A stretch of DNA of 64,000 nt from Devosia sediminis (GTDB lineage: Bacteria > Pseudomonadota > Alphaproteobacteria > Rhizobiales > Devosiaceae). The position numbers and the translations under genes were made by a program. The notes below the pieces were generated by a model, which saw only the letters and a program-made list of their open reading frames with translations, was not told the origin of the DNA and ran no database searches. Below, one piece after another: positions 26,452-35,854 of the stretch; the first letter of the stretch is position 1; every line of letters starts with the position of its first letter. The DNA lies in contig NZ_JAEKMH010000002.1 of assembly GCF_016411825.1 (NCBI RefSeq), positions 682,001-746,000 on the forward strand. Direction: 5' to 3'.

Positions 26452-28425
26452 TTAGCTCGCAGCGCGGCCTTCGAGACGCTTGAGGCCGCGCTCGCGCTTG
26501 AGGTAATCGGCCACCTGATCGGCCGTCATGGGGCGGCCGAACAGATAGCCCTGCATCACCGAACCGCCCAGCGCCACCAGTGCCCGCAACTGCTCCTCGG
26601 TCTCGATGCCCTCGAAGACGCAGGAAATGCCCAGGTTTCGGCAGAGGTCGATCATGGTCTTGACGATGGCGCGGCTGGCCGGATCGTTGTTGACCTCGGC
26701 CACGAAGCTGCGGTCGATCTTGATGCGATGCAGCGGCAGTTTCTGCACATGGGTGAGGCTCGAATGGCCGGTGCCGAAATCGTCCAGCGCGATGCGGGCG
26801 CCAAGGCCCAGCAGCACCAGCAGCGATTGGTTTGCCTGCTTGAGATCGCGCATGACCGCCGTTTCGGTGATCTCGAAATCGATCCGGGTGGGTGTCGGGC
26901 TGGCCCCGACAATGGCGACGATCTTCTCGATGGCCGAGGTCGAGCCGATGTCATTGGCCGACAGATTGACCGATAGGCGGATGCTGCGCGGCAATTGCGC
27001 GCCGACGGCGATGGCCTTGCGCAGCACGGCCTGGGTCACCCGGTTCACCTGCCCGGTGCGCTCGGCCATGGGAATGAAGTCCACCGGCGAAACCTCGCCG
27101 AGGATCGGGCTGCGCCAGCGCGCCAGCACTTCGAAACCGGTGGTCTCGCCCAACGAGACGTCGAACTGCGGCTGCAGCAGGATGTAGATTTCCTCGTCCA
27201 GATCGGCGGTGTGCAGCAGGTGCTCCATATGCCGGGTCTTGCGCAGGTCCTTGAGGTGGCTGTCGTCGAACTCGATGCAGCCGCCGCGTGTGTCGCGCTT
27301 GGCGATCCAGGTGGCATAGTCGGCATGGTCGAACAGCGACTCGGCCGTATCGCCGGGGCGGGACGCGGCCATGCCCATCGAGGCGGTGATGCGGACCACC
27401 CCGAGCGGCAGGTCGAAGGACGGTCGCAGCGCATCGGTGATAACCTGCGCGCAACGCGGATAGCCGGTCTTGTCGTAGCGCACCTCGGACATGATCAGCG
27501 CGAAATTGTCGCCATCGAGCCGAGCGAGGAACGAGCTCCCGCGCTTGACCACGGCGAGGCGCCTGGCCAACTCGGCCAGCACCAGGTCGCCCGTGATCTG
27601 GCCGTAGACCTCGTTGACCGAGCGGAAGTTGTCGATGTCGATGCGGGCCACGGTGATCGACTGGCCCTGGGCCTGTGCGGCCTCCAGCCGGGCCACCAGT
27701 TCGCGTTCGAAGCTGCGCCGGTTGGGAATGCCGGTCAGGCTGTCGATATTGGCCAGGCGATGGTTTTCCTCGAGCAGGCGCTGCGTTTCCGCCTGACGCT
27801 GGGCCATTTCCCCGCGCGAGGCAACGAGGTCCGCGAAGTCCCGGTTATTGCCGAGCAATATGATCAGCAGCGCCGCCACGGCGAGCGCCATGTTGATGGC
27901 GATAGCGATCAGCGTGTCCTGTCCCGAGGCCACGAAAAAGGCGGTGAACGGCACTAGCACGCACATGCCTACGGCCAATGCGGCGGTTCGCACATGCATC
28001 AGACAGAACATGCAGCCAATGGTGGTAATGCCCATGTAGAAGGCGATCTGCGACTTGAGATAGGCGTCGCCAAAGGGGAAAAGCGCAAAGCTCCAGGCCG
28101 TGAAGCCAAGCGCGAGGGCTGCGCCCACCCAGATCATGGATCGCAGGTTCGCGCGCGCCTGATCGGCAGTGGGCAGCCGGTGCCGCTTGATCCACCACAG
28201 AGTGGTGCGCAGGATGCTGAGGGCGACCAGCACCGCCGGGACGTATAGGGTAAGTTCGACCGGGGCCACGCCATAATGCGTCCAGGCCAGGATCAGCGAG
28301 TTGGAGACCAGCATCGCGTACATCAGCGGCACTTGCCGGCTGAGTGCGCTCCATTGCGCCAACGCCAGTTCGTCTGCGTTGGGTGGTTCGGAGAATATTC
28401 CAGTGATGCGTCGCAACACGGACAT
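26452..28425 (-). CDS. Membrane GGDEF-EAL protein, likely c-di-GMP phosphodiesterase
   Basis: Signalling protein of 657 residues. About six N-terminal transmembrane helices form an integral sensor region (residues 30-195). A short coiled coil leads to a GGDEF domain whose active-site loop reads LDGDNFAL, so the GGDEF motif is changed to DGDNF and cyclase activity is doubtful. The EAL domain keeps its key positions: EVLARW, NLSAND, EITET, DDFGTG, KIDRSF, FEGIET and QGYLFG. The best reading is a c-di-GMP phosphodiesterase with a regulatory GGDEF. The start at 28425 has GAGGTGAC upstream and removes 46 atypical residues of the longer frame. Confidence 0.9.
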   Translation of the reverse strand: MSVLRRITGIFSEPPNADELALAQWSALSRQVPLMYAMLVSNSLILAWTHYGVAPVELTLYVPAVLVALSILRTTLWWIKRHRLPTADQARANLRSMIWVGAALALGFTAWSFALFPFGDAYLKSQIAFYMGITTIGCMFCLMHVRTAALAVGMCVLVPFTAFFVASGQDTLIAIAINMALAVAALLIILLGNNRDFADLVASRGEMAQRQAETQRLLEENHRLANIDSLTGIPNRRSFERELVARLEAAQAQGQSITVARIDIDNFRSVNEVYGQITGDLVLAELARRLAVVKRGSSFLARLDGDNFALIMSEVRYDKTGYPRCAQVITDALRPSFDLPLGVVRITASMGMAASRPGDTAESLFDHADYATWIAKRDTRGGCIEFDDSHLKDLRKTRHMEHLLHTADLDEEIYILLQPQFDVSLGETTGFEVLARWRSPILGEVSPVDFIPMAERTGQVNRVTQAVLRKAIAVGAQLPRSIRLSVNLSANDIGSTSAIEKIVAIVGASPTPTRIDFEITETAVMRDLKQANQSLLVLLGLGARIALDDFGTGHSSLTHVQKLPLHRIKIDRSFVAEVNNDPASRAIVKTMIDLCRNLGISCVFEGIETEEQLRALVALGGSVMQGYLFGRPMTADQVADYLKRERGLKRLEGRAAS

Positions 28426-28661
28426 AAGATAGTCACCTCGTCGCGCAAACCTATTCGCACAAGTCCTAATATTGTGGAAAAGAACCTCTCCGAAATATTG
28501 GAGAACGGCTAATGCCGGCCGGATTTCATAGGTCTTGCCGGTCCCCACGCCAGGCAGAGGCACCTCGCCTAAAATCCATTGTAACGTTGCATTGAAATCG
28601 ATTGCAGGGGCTGGTATTGCCCAGACCGGATCGGCCAGAGCCGATGCCGGAGGAGAGTCGC

Positions 28662-31136
28662 ATGACCGTGGTTGCCCGCAATTCCGCCCTCGACCTGGGT
28701 GGCCAGTTTTCCCTGTCGGCGCCGGCGCGCGACATCGCCACCAACATCACCCTGCCGGGCGATGTGCACCATGCCCTCCTCGCCGCCGACCTGATCCCCG
28801 ATCCCTATTTCGGAGAGAACGAGAAGGTGGTGATGTGGGTCAACGAGACCGCCTGGTCGGTGGAGCGCCGGTTCGATGCCTCCGCATCCGACATCGACGG
28901 CTACCTGACGCTGACCCTTGCCGAAGTGGACTGCATCGCCACCATCTTCCTCAATGGCGAAGTGGTGGGCCGCACCGACAACAGCTTCCTGCGCAACGAC
29001 ATCGACGTGACCGGCAAGGTGCGCGACGGCGAGAACACGCTGCGCATCGATTTCGACATTGCCCCTGATGTCGCCAAGGCCCGGGCCGACGCCCATCCGT
29101 TCCCCATCCCCTTCACCTACAACTACCAGACCAATGGGTTGAAGGGCATCCACATGAACTTCATCCGCAAGGCCGCCTGCCATGCGGGTTGGGACTGGGG
29201 CATCTGCCTCATGCCCATCGGGGTCTATGGCACGATGAGCCTGCGCAAGTCGCGCCTCGCGCGCCAGGAGAGCGTGCAGGTCGACCAGGTTCATGGTGAG
29301 ACTTCGGTCGAACTCTCGATAAAGACTTGGCTTTTTGCCTTCGCTCACGGCGAGGTTGAACTCGAGCACACGATCGACGGCCAGGTCGTCACCGACAAGG
29401 TTTCGGTGCAGAAGGGCGATAACGTCTTCACCCACAACATCACTATCCACAATCCGCGCATCTGGTGGCCGTCGGGGCAGGGCGCCCAGCCGCTCTACGA
29501 GCTGGTCACCAATCTCGAAGGCGAAATCACCACCCGCAAGATCGGCCTTCGCGATCTGCAATGGATCATCGAGAGGGACGAGATCGACCACTCCTTCAAG
29601 TGCCGGGTCAATGGCCGCGACATCACCATGATGGGCGCCAACTGGATCCCGGCCGATGCCATCCCGACGCGCGTCACCCCTGAAGTCATCCGCGACCTGC
29701 TGGAAAGCGCCAGGGCGGCCAACATGAACATGCTGCGCATCTGGGGCGGCGGTCAGTACGAGCCGGACTGGTTCTACGACCTTTGCGACGAGCTTGGCAT
29801 CCTTATCTGGCACGACTTCATGTTCTCCTGCATGAGCTATCCGTCGGACCGGAAATTTCTCGCCTCGGTGGAAGCCGAAATCACCCAGCAGGTGCGCCGC
29901 CTCAGCCACCACGCCTCGATCGCCCTCTGGTGCGGCGACAACGAGGTCATCGGTTCGCTCAACTGGTATCCTGAGACCAAGGCCGATCCGGGTCGGTACC
30001 TCGCCAACTACGACCGCCTCAATTCGCTGCTGCACCGCATCGTCGAGGACGAGGACCCTGTCCGCCGCTTCTGGCCGTCTTCGCCGTCGCTCGGCTATCT
30101 CGATTTTTCCGATGGCTGGCATTCGGACACCCGCGGCGACCTCCACTATTGGGACGTGTGGCACTCGGCCAAGAGCTTTGACGCCTACCGCTCGATCAAT
30201 CCGCGCTTTGCCTCGGAGTTCGGCTTCCAGAGCTTCACCTCGATGAATGTCATCGAGACATTCTCCGAGCCCAAGGACCGCAACCCGTCCTCGCCGGTGA
30301 TGGAAAATCACCAGCGCAACAATGGCGGCAATGCGCGCATCATCGAGACGATGAACCGCTACTTCCGCTTCCCGCGAGATTTCGACCAGATGGTCTTCCT
30401 GAGCCAGATCCAGCAGGGCCTCGCCATCAAGACGGCCATCGAATACTGGCGCTCCACCAAGCCGCGCTGCATGGGCACGCTTTATTGGCAGATCAACGAC
30501 ATCTGGCCGGTCGCCTCGTGGTCGAGCCTCGACTATGGCGGGCAGTGGAAGCTGATGCACTACATGGCGCGCCGCTTCTACAATCTCGTCAATCTCGTGG
30601 CCGTCCCCAACAAGGACAATACAGAGATCGCCCTCCGCGCCATCAACGACACCGGCAAGCCTGTGTCGGTCGCGCTGGAGGTCCTCGCCGTCAAGGTGAC
30701 GGGTGAGAGCCGCGTGGTCTTCTCGGGCAACAGCGCCGTTGGCGCCGATGCTGCCATCACCGTCCATACGCTGCCTGTGTCGGGTCTGGAAGCAGACGAG
30801 TTCCTGTACTTCACCTGGAAGGATGCTCAGGGCAACGTCTTGGGCGCCAACGACTATTTCCCCAAACCCTACAAGGCTTACGAGCTGCCCGGCGCGTCTA
30901 TCAACGCCACCTGGAGCGATCGCGACGGCTCGGCCGTGCTGACGCTCGAAAGCAGCACCCCCGCCTTCTTCGCCACCGCCACGGTCGATCTGCCCGGCTA
31001 TTTTTCCGACAACGCCGTGACCCTGCTACCGGGCAAGCCGGTTGAGCTGACGTTCATTCCCCGTCACGGTGCGGCTGTGACGTCGGAGGACCTGGCGGGG
31101 TCACTCAAGGTGAGGCACCTGGCTGAGACGTTTTGA
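28662..31136 (+). CDS. Beta-mannosidase, glycoside hydrolase family 2
   Basis: Exo-acting enzyme removing beta-linked mannose from mannooligosaccharides. The 824 residues show the GH2 order: N-terminal sugar-binding sandwich (VMWVNETAWSVERRF), immunoglobulin-like domain, TIM barrel and C-terminal sandwiches. The acid/base Glu is in WCGDNEV (about 428) and the nucleophile Glu in SEFGFQS (about 519). NWIPADAIP and RIWGGGQYEPDWFYDLCDELG are typical of mannosidases rather than galactosidases. No signal peptide, so cytoplasmic. The start has GGAGGAGAG upstream. No mannan transporter is adjacent. Confidence 0.9.
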   Translation: MTVVARNSALDLGGQFSLSAPARDIATNITLPGDVHHALLAADLIPDPYFGENEKVVMWVNETAWSVERRFDASASDIDGYLTLTLAEVDCIATIFLNGEVVGRTDNSFLRNDIDVTGKVRDGENTLRIDFDIAPDVAKARADAHPFPIPFTYNYQTNGLKGIHMNFIRKAACHAGWDWGICLMPIGVYGTMSLRKSRLARQESVQVDQVHGETSVELSIKTWLFAFAHGEVELEHTIDGQVVTDKVSVQKGDNVFTHNITIHNPRIWWPSGQGAQPLYELVTNLEGEITTRKIGLRDLQWIIERDEIDHSFKCRVNGRDITMMGANWIPADAIPTRVTPEVIRDLLESARAANMNMLRIWGGGQYEPDWFYDLCDELGILIWHDFMFSCMSYPSDRKFLASVEAEITQQVRRLSHHASIALWCGDNEVIGSLNWYPETKADPGRYLANYDRLNSLLHRIVEDEDPVRRFWPSSPSLGYLDFSDGWHSDTRGDLHYWDVWHSAKSFDAYRSINPRFASEFGFQSFTSMNVIETFSEPKDRNPSSPVMENHQRNNGGNARIIETMNRYFRFPRDFDQMVFLSQIQQGLAIKTAIEYWRSTKPRCMGTLYWQINDIWPVASWSSLDYGGQWKLMHYMARRFYNLVNLVAVPNKDNTEIALRAINDTGKPVSVALEVLAVKVTGESRVVFSGNSAVGADAAITVHTLPVSGLEADEFLYFTWKDAQGNVLGANDYFPKPYKAYELPGASINATWSDRDGSAVLTLESSTPAFFATATVDLPGYFSDNAVTLLPGKPVELTFIPRHGAAVTSEDLAGSLKVRHLAETF

Positions 31137-31144
31137 TCCTTTTC

Positions 31145-31290
31145 CTCTCCCCATTGGGAAGAGGGTGGATCGGCCGAAGGCCGAGACGGGTGAGGGGAGG
31201 GGTGCAGCTACCCAAGGCCGCCTTCAGATCGCCGCTCTGGCTCCCCCCTCATCCGGCGCTGCGCGCCACCTTCTCCCCGATGCGGAGAAG
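31145..31290. repeat. Palindromic repeat, type B copy 2
   Basis: Contains TCTCCCCATTGGGAAGAGGG, the hairpin GGATCGGCCGAAGGCCGAGAC, GGTGAGGGGAGGGG, then CCCCCCTCATCCGGCGC and CTTCTCCCCGATGCGGAGAAG. It is the reverse orientation of the copy at 63440-63570. No gene lies in the 373 bases between the mannosidase and the permease. Confidence 0.75.
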
Positions 31291-31294
31291 AAAG

Positions 31295-31400
31295 ACCCCC
31301 TCCCTTGATCCCTCCCCACAAGGGGGAGGGAGACGATGAACACAGGCGCAGCAGCCAGCGCCTCCCTCCCCTTGATGGGGAGGGACTGAGGGTGGGGTGG
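31295..31400. repeat. Composite palindromic repeat, type A copy 3
   Basis: Closely matches the copy at 7931-8034: CCCTCCCCACAAGGGGGAGGG, GAGACGATGAAC, CTCCCTCCCCTTGATGGGGAGGGA, TGAGGGTGGGGTGG in the same order and spacing. Confidence 0.8.
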
Positions 31401-31509
31401 CGACACACGCAGGTGTTCGCACCCATCCCTTCCATACATGCCCGGTTGACTTACCCACCCCGGTCCGTCATCGGTGAACCAGCCGCGTCTTCTGCGGCCG
31501 GAAGTGTTC

Positions 31510-32424
31510 ATGACCACCGTCTCCCCCATCGAAAGCCGCGCCAATCTGGGCATCATGCTGGTGCTGGCGTCGCAACTGGTGCTGCTTGTGCTCGATATTT
31601 CGGCCAAGTGGCTGTCGGTGGAAGGCCTGCCGACCAGCGAAATCGTCTTCGTTCGCTACGGCATGCATCTGGTGCTTCTGCTGCTGCTGTTCCTGCCGGT
31701 CAGCGGCCAGGACTTGTTCCGCACCAACAATCTGAAGCTCGAAATCCTGCGCGGCGCCTGCCTGCTGATCACGACGGGCCTCAATTTCCTCGCCATGAAA
31801 TTCCTGCCGCTGACCGTCACCAGCGCCATCCAGTTCACCTCGCCGCTGATGATCTGCGCCATGTCCGGGCCGCTCCTCGGCGAAAAGGTCGGCTGGCGGC
31901 GCTGGCTGGCCATCGGCGTGGGCTTCTGCGGCATCCTGGTCATCGTGCGGCCGGGCACGGAGGCCTTCCAGCCGGCAGCGCTGCTGAGCCTGGGCTGTGC
32001 CTTCTTCCTCGCGCTGTTCTCGATCCTGACGCGAAAGCTGGCTGGCGTCGACACGGCCCAGACCCAGCAATTCTATGCCGGCGCCACCCCGGTCATCCTG
32101 CTCCTGCCCATTGCTTTTACCGATTGGACCTGGCCCAGCCTGCCCATTTCCTGGGTGGCCTTCTTCATCATGGGCGCCGCGGGTCTGGGTGGCCACTATC
32201 TCAATTCAGTCGCGCATCGCTTCGCGAGCCCCGCGACCCTGGCGCCGTTCAGCTATCTCAGCCTCATTTATCTTTCGATCGCGAGCTGGCTGATCTTCAA
32301 CCAGCCGCCCGACCAGTGGTTCATCCTTGGTGTCTGCATCATCGTCGCCAGCGGCCTCTATATCTGGCTGCGCGAACGCATGCTGGCCAAGGCCAACACG
32401 GCGGTTGAGGTCATCGAGCGCTAA
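31510..32424 (+). CDS. DMT-superfamily (EamA) permease
   Basis: Inner-membrane transporter of 304 residues with ten hydrophobic helices in two five-helix repeats, the EamA pattern; the second repeat begins near ALLSLGCAFFLALFSIL. Features such as LNFLAMKFLPLTVTSAIQFTSPL match the conserved first repeat. Substrate is unknown; the family exports amino acids, metabolites or nucleotide sugars. The start at 31510 has GGAAG 5 bases upstream; a GTG at 31474 in frame would add 12 residues without a good SD. Confidence 0.85.
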   Translation: MTTVSPIESRANLGIMLVLASQLVLLVLDISAKWLSVEGLPTSEIVFVRYGMHLVLLLLLFLPVSGQDLFRTNNLKLEILRGACLLITTGLNFLAMKFLPLTVTSAIQFTSPLMICAMSGPLLGEKVGWRRWLAIGVGFCGILVIVRPGTEAFQPAALLSLGCAFFLALFSILTRKLAGVDTAQTQQFYAGATPVILLLPIAFTDWTWPSLPISWVAFFIMGAAGLGGHYLNSVAHRFASPATLAPFSYLSLIYLSIASWLIFNQPPDQWFILGVCIIVASGLYIWLRERMLAKANTAVEVIER

Positions 32425-32471
32425 GACTGACGCCGGCAGGCGTTGGAAAGCTGATGGTCCCCCCATCGTCA

Positions 32472-32534
32472 CCACCCGACTTGATCGGGTGGTCCATGCC
32501 ATTGCGAGATGGATTGCCCGGTCAAGCCGGGCAA
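32472..32534. repeat. Tandem palindromes, CCCGACTTGATCGGG type
   Basis: Two hairpins, CCACCCGACTTGATCGGGTGG (32472-32492) and TTGCCCGGTCAAGCCGGGCAA (32514-32534), lie between the convergent permease and NADH dehydrogenase genes and could end transcription from both sides. A degenerate relative is at 37044-37066. Confidence 0.7.
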
Positions 32535-32565
32535 TGATGAAGGGGAGGGGTTCCAGCCACGATGG

Positions 32566-33858
32566 CTAGTTATCGTTCACCTCTTCCAGCGGCCGCGTTT
32601 TCGTCGCGTCGCCATGGGTGATGAGGCGGGAGCTGCGCTGGCCGGTGAGGTAGATCCAGAGCCAGCTCATGGTGATGAAGATGCGCGTCCGGGTTTCCAC
32701 CAGGAAATAGATATGGGCGAGGCCCCACACCCACCAGGCGAACCAGCCCTTGAGCTTGATCCATCCAAAGTCGATCACTGCCGAGCTCTTGCCGATGGTC
32801 GCGAGATCCCCGTCATGCTTGTAGGCGAAGGGGAGGGGTGTGGTATCGCCACCGATCCGGCGCTGGATGAGGCGGGCGACATGCCGGCCCATCTGCTTGG
32901 CAGCGGGCGCGACGCCGGGCACCGGCTTGCCATTGTCCCTGACAGCGCTGGCGGCGTCGCCGATCACGAAGACATCGGGCAATCCGGGCGCCGATAGGTC
33001 CGGCTCCACCTTGATGCGTCCGGCGCGGTCGCCTTCGATTCCCAGCCACTTCGCCACCGGGGAAGCTGCGACACCCGCCGCCCAGATGACGGTGCGCGTC
33101 GCGACATGTCGATCGCCATAGGTGACGCCTTCCGCGTCCACGGCGCTGACCGGCTTGCCCAGCTCCACACCGACCCCCATACGCTTGAGCGCATCCAGCG
33201 TATAAGCCGAGAGTTCGGAATAGAAATTGGGCAGCACCCGCTTGCCGCCTTCGATCAGCACGACGCGCAGGTCATCGGGCGAGAGCGTGTTGAACTGGCC
33301 GCGAATGCTGGCGCGGCCGAGTTCGACAATGGCGCCGGCCATTTCAACGCCGGTCGGGCCGCCGCCGATAATGGCAAAGGTCAGCAGCGCCCGCCGCCGC
33401 TCGGCATCGGTCTCGCGTTCGGCAGCCTCGAGCGCCAGCAGCAGCTTGCGGCGGATGGCCGTCGCGTCCTCCACGGTCTTGAGGCCGGGGGCATGTTCTT
33501 CCCATTCGTCATGGCCGAAATAGGCGTGCTGCGCGCCCGTGGCGAGGACCAGCGTATCGTAGGGCTGGCGCGCGCCGTCTTCCAGCAGCACCGCCCTGGC
33601 CGCCTTGTCCACGCCCACCACCGTGCCCATCAGCACGCGCACATTGGCCTGTCGGCGCAAGAGGTGGCGGATCGGCCAGGCGACTTCGGACGGCGACAGG
33701 GCGGCAGTTGCCACCTGGTAGAGCAGGGGCTGGAACAGGTGATGGTTGCGCCGGTCGATCAGCGTGATTTCGACATCGGCGCGGGCCAGCGCCTTGGCAG
33801 TCGCGAGACCGCCAAAACCCCCTCCGATGATGACGACGCGATGCTTGTGCAATGCCAT
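32566..33858 (-). CDS. ndh: Type II NADH:quinone oxidoreductase
   Basis: Single-subunit, non-proton-pumping respiratory NADH dehydrogenase on the inner face of the membrane. The 430 residues have an FAD-binding GGGFGGLATAKAL at 12-24, an NADH-binding IIGGGPTGVEMAGAI near 165, the conserved ATG (VLATGAQHAYFG), and FVIGDAA before the quinone region. The C-terminal amphipathic stretch (WFAWWVWGLAHIYFL) is the membrane anchor typical of NDH-2. The start at 33858 has AGGAGAT upstream. Its start faces away from the FGGY kinase, whose stop is 38 bases upstream on the same strand. Confidence 0.9.
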   Translation of the reverse strand: MALHKHRVVIIGGGFGGLATAKALARADVEITLIDRRNHHLFQPLLYQVATAALSPSEVAWPIRHLLRRQANVRVLMGTVVGVDKAARAVLLEDGARQPYDTLVLATGAQHAYFGHDEWEEHAPGLKTVEDATAIRRKLLLALEAAERETDAERRRALLTFAIIGGGPTGVEMAGAIVELGRASIRGQFNTLSPDDLRVVLIEGGKRVLPNFYSELSAYTLDALKRMGVGVELGKPVSAVDAEGVTYGDRHVATRTVIWAAGVAASPVAKWLGIEGDRAGRIKVEPDLSAPGLPDVFVIGDAASAVRDNGKPVPGVAPAAKQMGRHVARLIQRRIGGDTTPLPFAYKHDGDLATIGKSSAVIDFGWIKLKGWFAWWVWGLAHIYFLVETRTRIFITMSWLWIYLTGQRSSRLITHGDATKTRPLEEVNDN

Positions 33859-33896
33859 GGCGATCTCCTGTGGGCGACCGCCGTGCCGGACCTGGG

Positions 33897-35270
33897 TCAG
33901 CCTGCCGTGCGCTGCCGCCACCGCTCGACATAGGTGTCGAAACCGCTGGCGGTCAGGGGCGATAGTGCATGGCTGCCAGCCGCTTGCGCAAGACTGCCGC
34001 CGAAAAGCAGGCTCGCGCCGAGGCTGGTGCCGGTGGCATCGCCAGACGCAAAGACCGGCACGCCGCTCAGCGCCGCCAGCGCCTCGCCGAACAGCCGGTT
34101 GCGGGCGAGCGGACCCTCGAGCGTAATGGACTTGCCCAGCCCGCAAAGATCGAGGCAGGCCCGCGCCATCAGCGCCAGGTAAAGCGAAGCGGCGGCGGTG
34201 CGCTGGCCGGGCGTCAGCGTGAATTCATCTACGGTCCAACGGCCCTTCTGTCCGCCGAACGGGCCGACGCCGGGCGCGAAGCTGGGCAGCGCCTGCACGT
34301 CATTGGCGATCACATGGGCAATGTCGGCGGGGGTCGGCTCGGCGATCTCGGGCACCAGCGTGTCGAATTCGCGCCCGCCCATGAAGCGCGCCGTCGGCAC
34401 CGGCCGGCCATGGGCATCGACATTGGCGAGGCTGTCGCGTTCCGCGTCGAGCGCGCCCGTATGCCCGCCCACCGTCATCAGGATCGACCAGGTGCCGGTC
34501 GAGATGATGGTGAACGGCGCTTCCAGCGCGCCCAGATGCGGCAAGAGCGAGGCGTTGGAATCGTGGATGCCGGTGGTGACCGGCGTCGTCACCGGCAAGC
34601 CGGTAGCCTCCGCAACCGCAGGCAGCAGCGTGCCGATCACCGAGGCGGCGGGCTTTACCGGCGGGAACAGCTTGCGCCAGTTCTGGCCATCGACGAGACT
34701 CGAAAAGTCGCCTTTGTCCGGGGCCCAGAGATCGGTGTGGCAGCCGAGCGAGGTGACTTCGCTGGCCAGGACGCCGGTGAGCCGCCAGGCCCAGTATTGC
34801 GCATAGGCGACGATGGCGCTGACCTGCGCGAAATCCTCAGGAAAAGCGCGCGATTGCCAGAACACCTGCGCACCCCAGTTGAGTCCGTTGGGCAGCCGCG
34901 GCGACAGGGTTTCGGCAAATGGCGGGCGAACACGGGCATAGGCCTCGTCGGCCGCATCCGGCGCATCGCTTTCATAGTCGAGAACGGGCAGGACCAGGCC
35001 CTGGTCCGACAGCAACGCGCCGGTCGCGCCATGCGTGGTGATGGAAATGCCCTCGATGCCATGCTCGGCATGGATGTCGCGCAGTGCAGCGGTGATGAAA
35101 TCCCAGAGCATGTCGACATCGGCATGCGGGTAGGGGCCGTCGTGGCGCACCTTGTTTGGCGTGGTCCGCACCGCCACCTGCCCCCGCGTCGTGCTGTCGA
35201 TCAGCACCACCTTGGCATTGGTCTTGCCGATGTCGATGACGGCTATTCTGCGGGGCGGCGTCGGGGTCAT
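33897..35270 (-). CDS. FGGY-family carbohydrate kinase, possibly L-fuculokinase
   Basis: Sugar kinase of 457 residues with the ASKHA fold. The N-terminal phosphate-1 motif reads AVIDIGKTNAKVVL, the catalytic region includes GIHDSNASLLPHL (Asp base) and ISTGTWSI, and the C-terminal FGGY adenosine motif is represented by GDATGTSLGASLLFG. The GKTN and IHDSNAS forms suggest the fuculokinase/rhamnulokinase branch rather than glycerol kinase. There is no isomerase, aldolase or transporter adjacent, so the substrate is uncertain. Confidence 0.8.
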   Translation of the reverse strand: MTPTPPRRIAVIDIGKTNAKVVLIDSTTRGQVAVRTTPNKVRHDGPYPHADVDMLWDFITAALRDIHAEHGIEGISITTHGATGALLSDQGLVLPVLDYESDAPDAADEAYARVRPPFAETLSPRLPNGLNWGAQVFWQSRAFPEDFAQVSAIVAYAQYWAWRLTGVLASEVTSLGCHTDLWAPDKGDFSSLVDGQNWRKLFPPVKPAASVIGTLLPAVAEATGLPVTTPVTTGIHDSNASLLPHLGALEAPFTIISTGTWSILMTVGGHTGALDAERDSLANVDAHGRPVPTARFMGGREFDTLVPEIAEPTPADIAHVIANDVQALPSFAPGVGPFGGQKGRWTVDEFTLTPGQRTAAASLYLALMARACLDLCGLGKSITLEGPLARNRLFGEALAALSGVPVFASGDATGTSLGASLLFGGSLAQAAGSHALSPLTASGFDTYVERWRQRTAG

Positions 35271-35344
35271 GCTGGGCTCTGGTGCAGGGAAGTCACGGGC
35301 GTGTAGCCCATTTTCCCGCCCTGCGCCAGAACTGACATGTTAGT

Positions 35345-35794
35345 CTATTTCACCACCAGCACCGGGACCTGCGCATGCGCCAGCACTTCCGAGGCCTGGC
35401 TACCCAGCAGCAGGCGCCCGAGTCCCCTGCGGCCGTGCGAGCCCATGACCACGAGATTGGCGCCAATCTCGGTGGCGGCCTTGAGTATGCCTTCGGCGGC
35501 GGGGCTGTTGGTCACATGCATGCCGCGAATGGCGATGCCGGAGGCCTCGGCCACGGCGGTGGCTTCCGCCAGGATGCCCTTGGCGCTCTCGGCCTTGGCG
35601 GCATCGAGGTCGGTGATGAGCGAAGTCGTGTCGACCATCATCATTTCCGACCCCGGCGCGAGCACGACGGAGGTTTCCGTGACGGTGACGGCGGTGATGC
35701 GGCTGCCGGTCTTGACCGCCAGTTCGACGGCATAGCGAAGCGCCTTGATGCTGAGCTCAGACCCATCGATGGCGCAGATGATGTTGGAAAACAT
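35345..35794 (-). CDS. Universal stress protein (UspA family)
   Basis: Single-domain UspA protein, 149 residues. The nucleotide-binding pattern is GSHGRRGLGRLLLGSQASEVLAHAQVPVLVV, the ATP-binding G-2x-G-9x-G(S/T) form, so it is likely an ATP-binding type. Start ATG 35794 has AAAGGAG upstream. An FNR/FixK-type box lies 61 bases upstream, suggesting induction by low oxygen, which is common for usp genes in proteobacteria. Confidence 0.92.
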   Translation of the reverse strand: MFSNIICAIDGSELSIKALRYAVELAVKTGSRITAVTVTETSVVLAPGSEMMMVDTTSLITDLDAAKAESAKGILAEATAVAEASGIAIRGMHVTNSPAAEGILKAATEIGANLVVMGSHGRRGLGRLLLGSQASEVLAHAQVPVLVVK

Positions 35795-35854
35795 GGCGAA
35801 CTCCTTTGACGCTTGAATTGTTTGCCACTCTGGGACAACGCGCTGCCGCGCGCT

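Noticed and set aside
26452..28425. Active diguanylate cyclase
   Set aside because: The GGDEF signature is DGDNF, lacking the usual first glycine and glutamate.
28569..30767. Minus-strand open frame of about 730 codons opposite the beta-mannosidase
   Set aside because: Antisense shadow; mannosidase motifs are on the plus strand.
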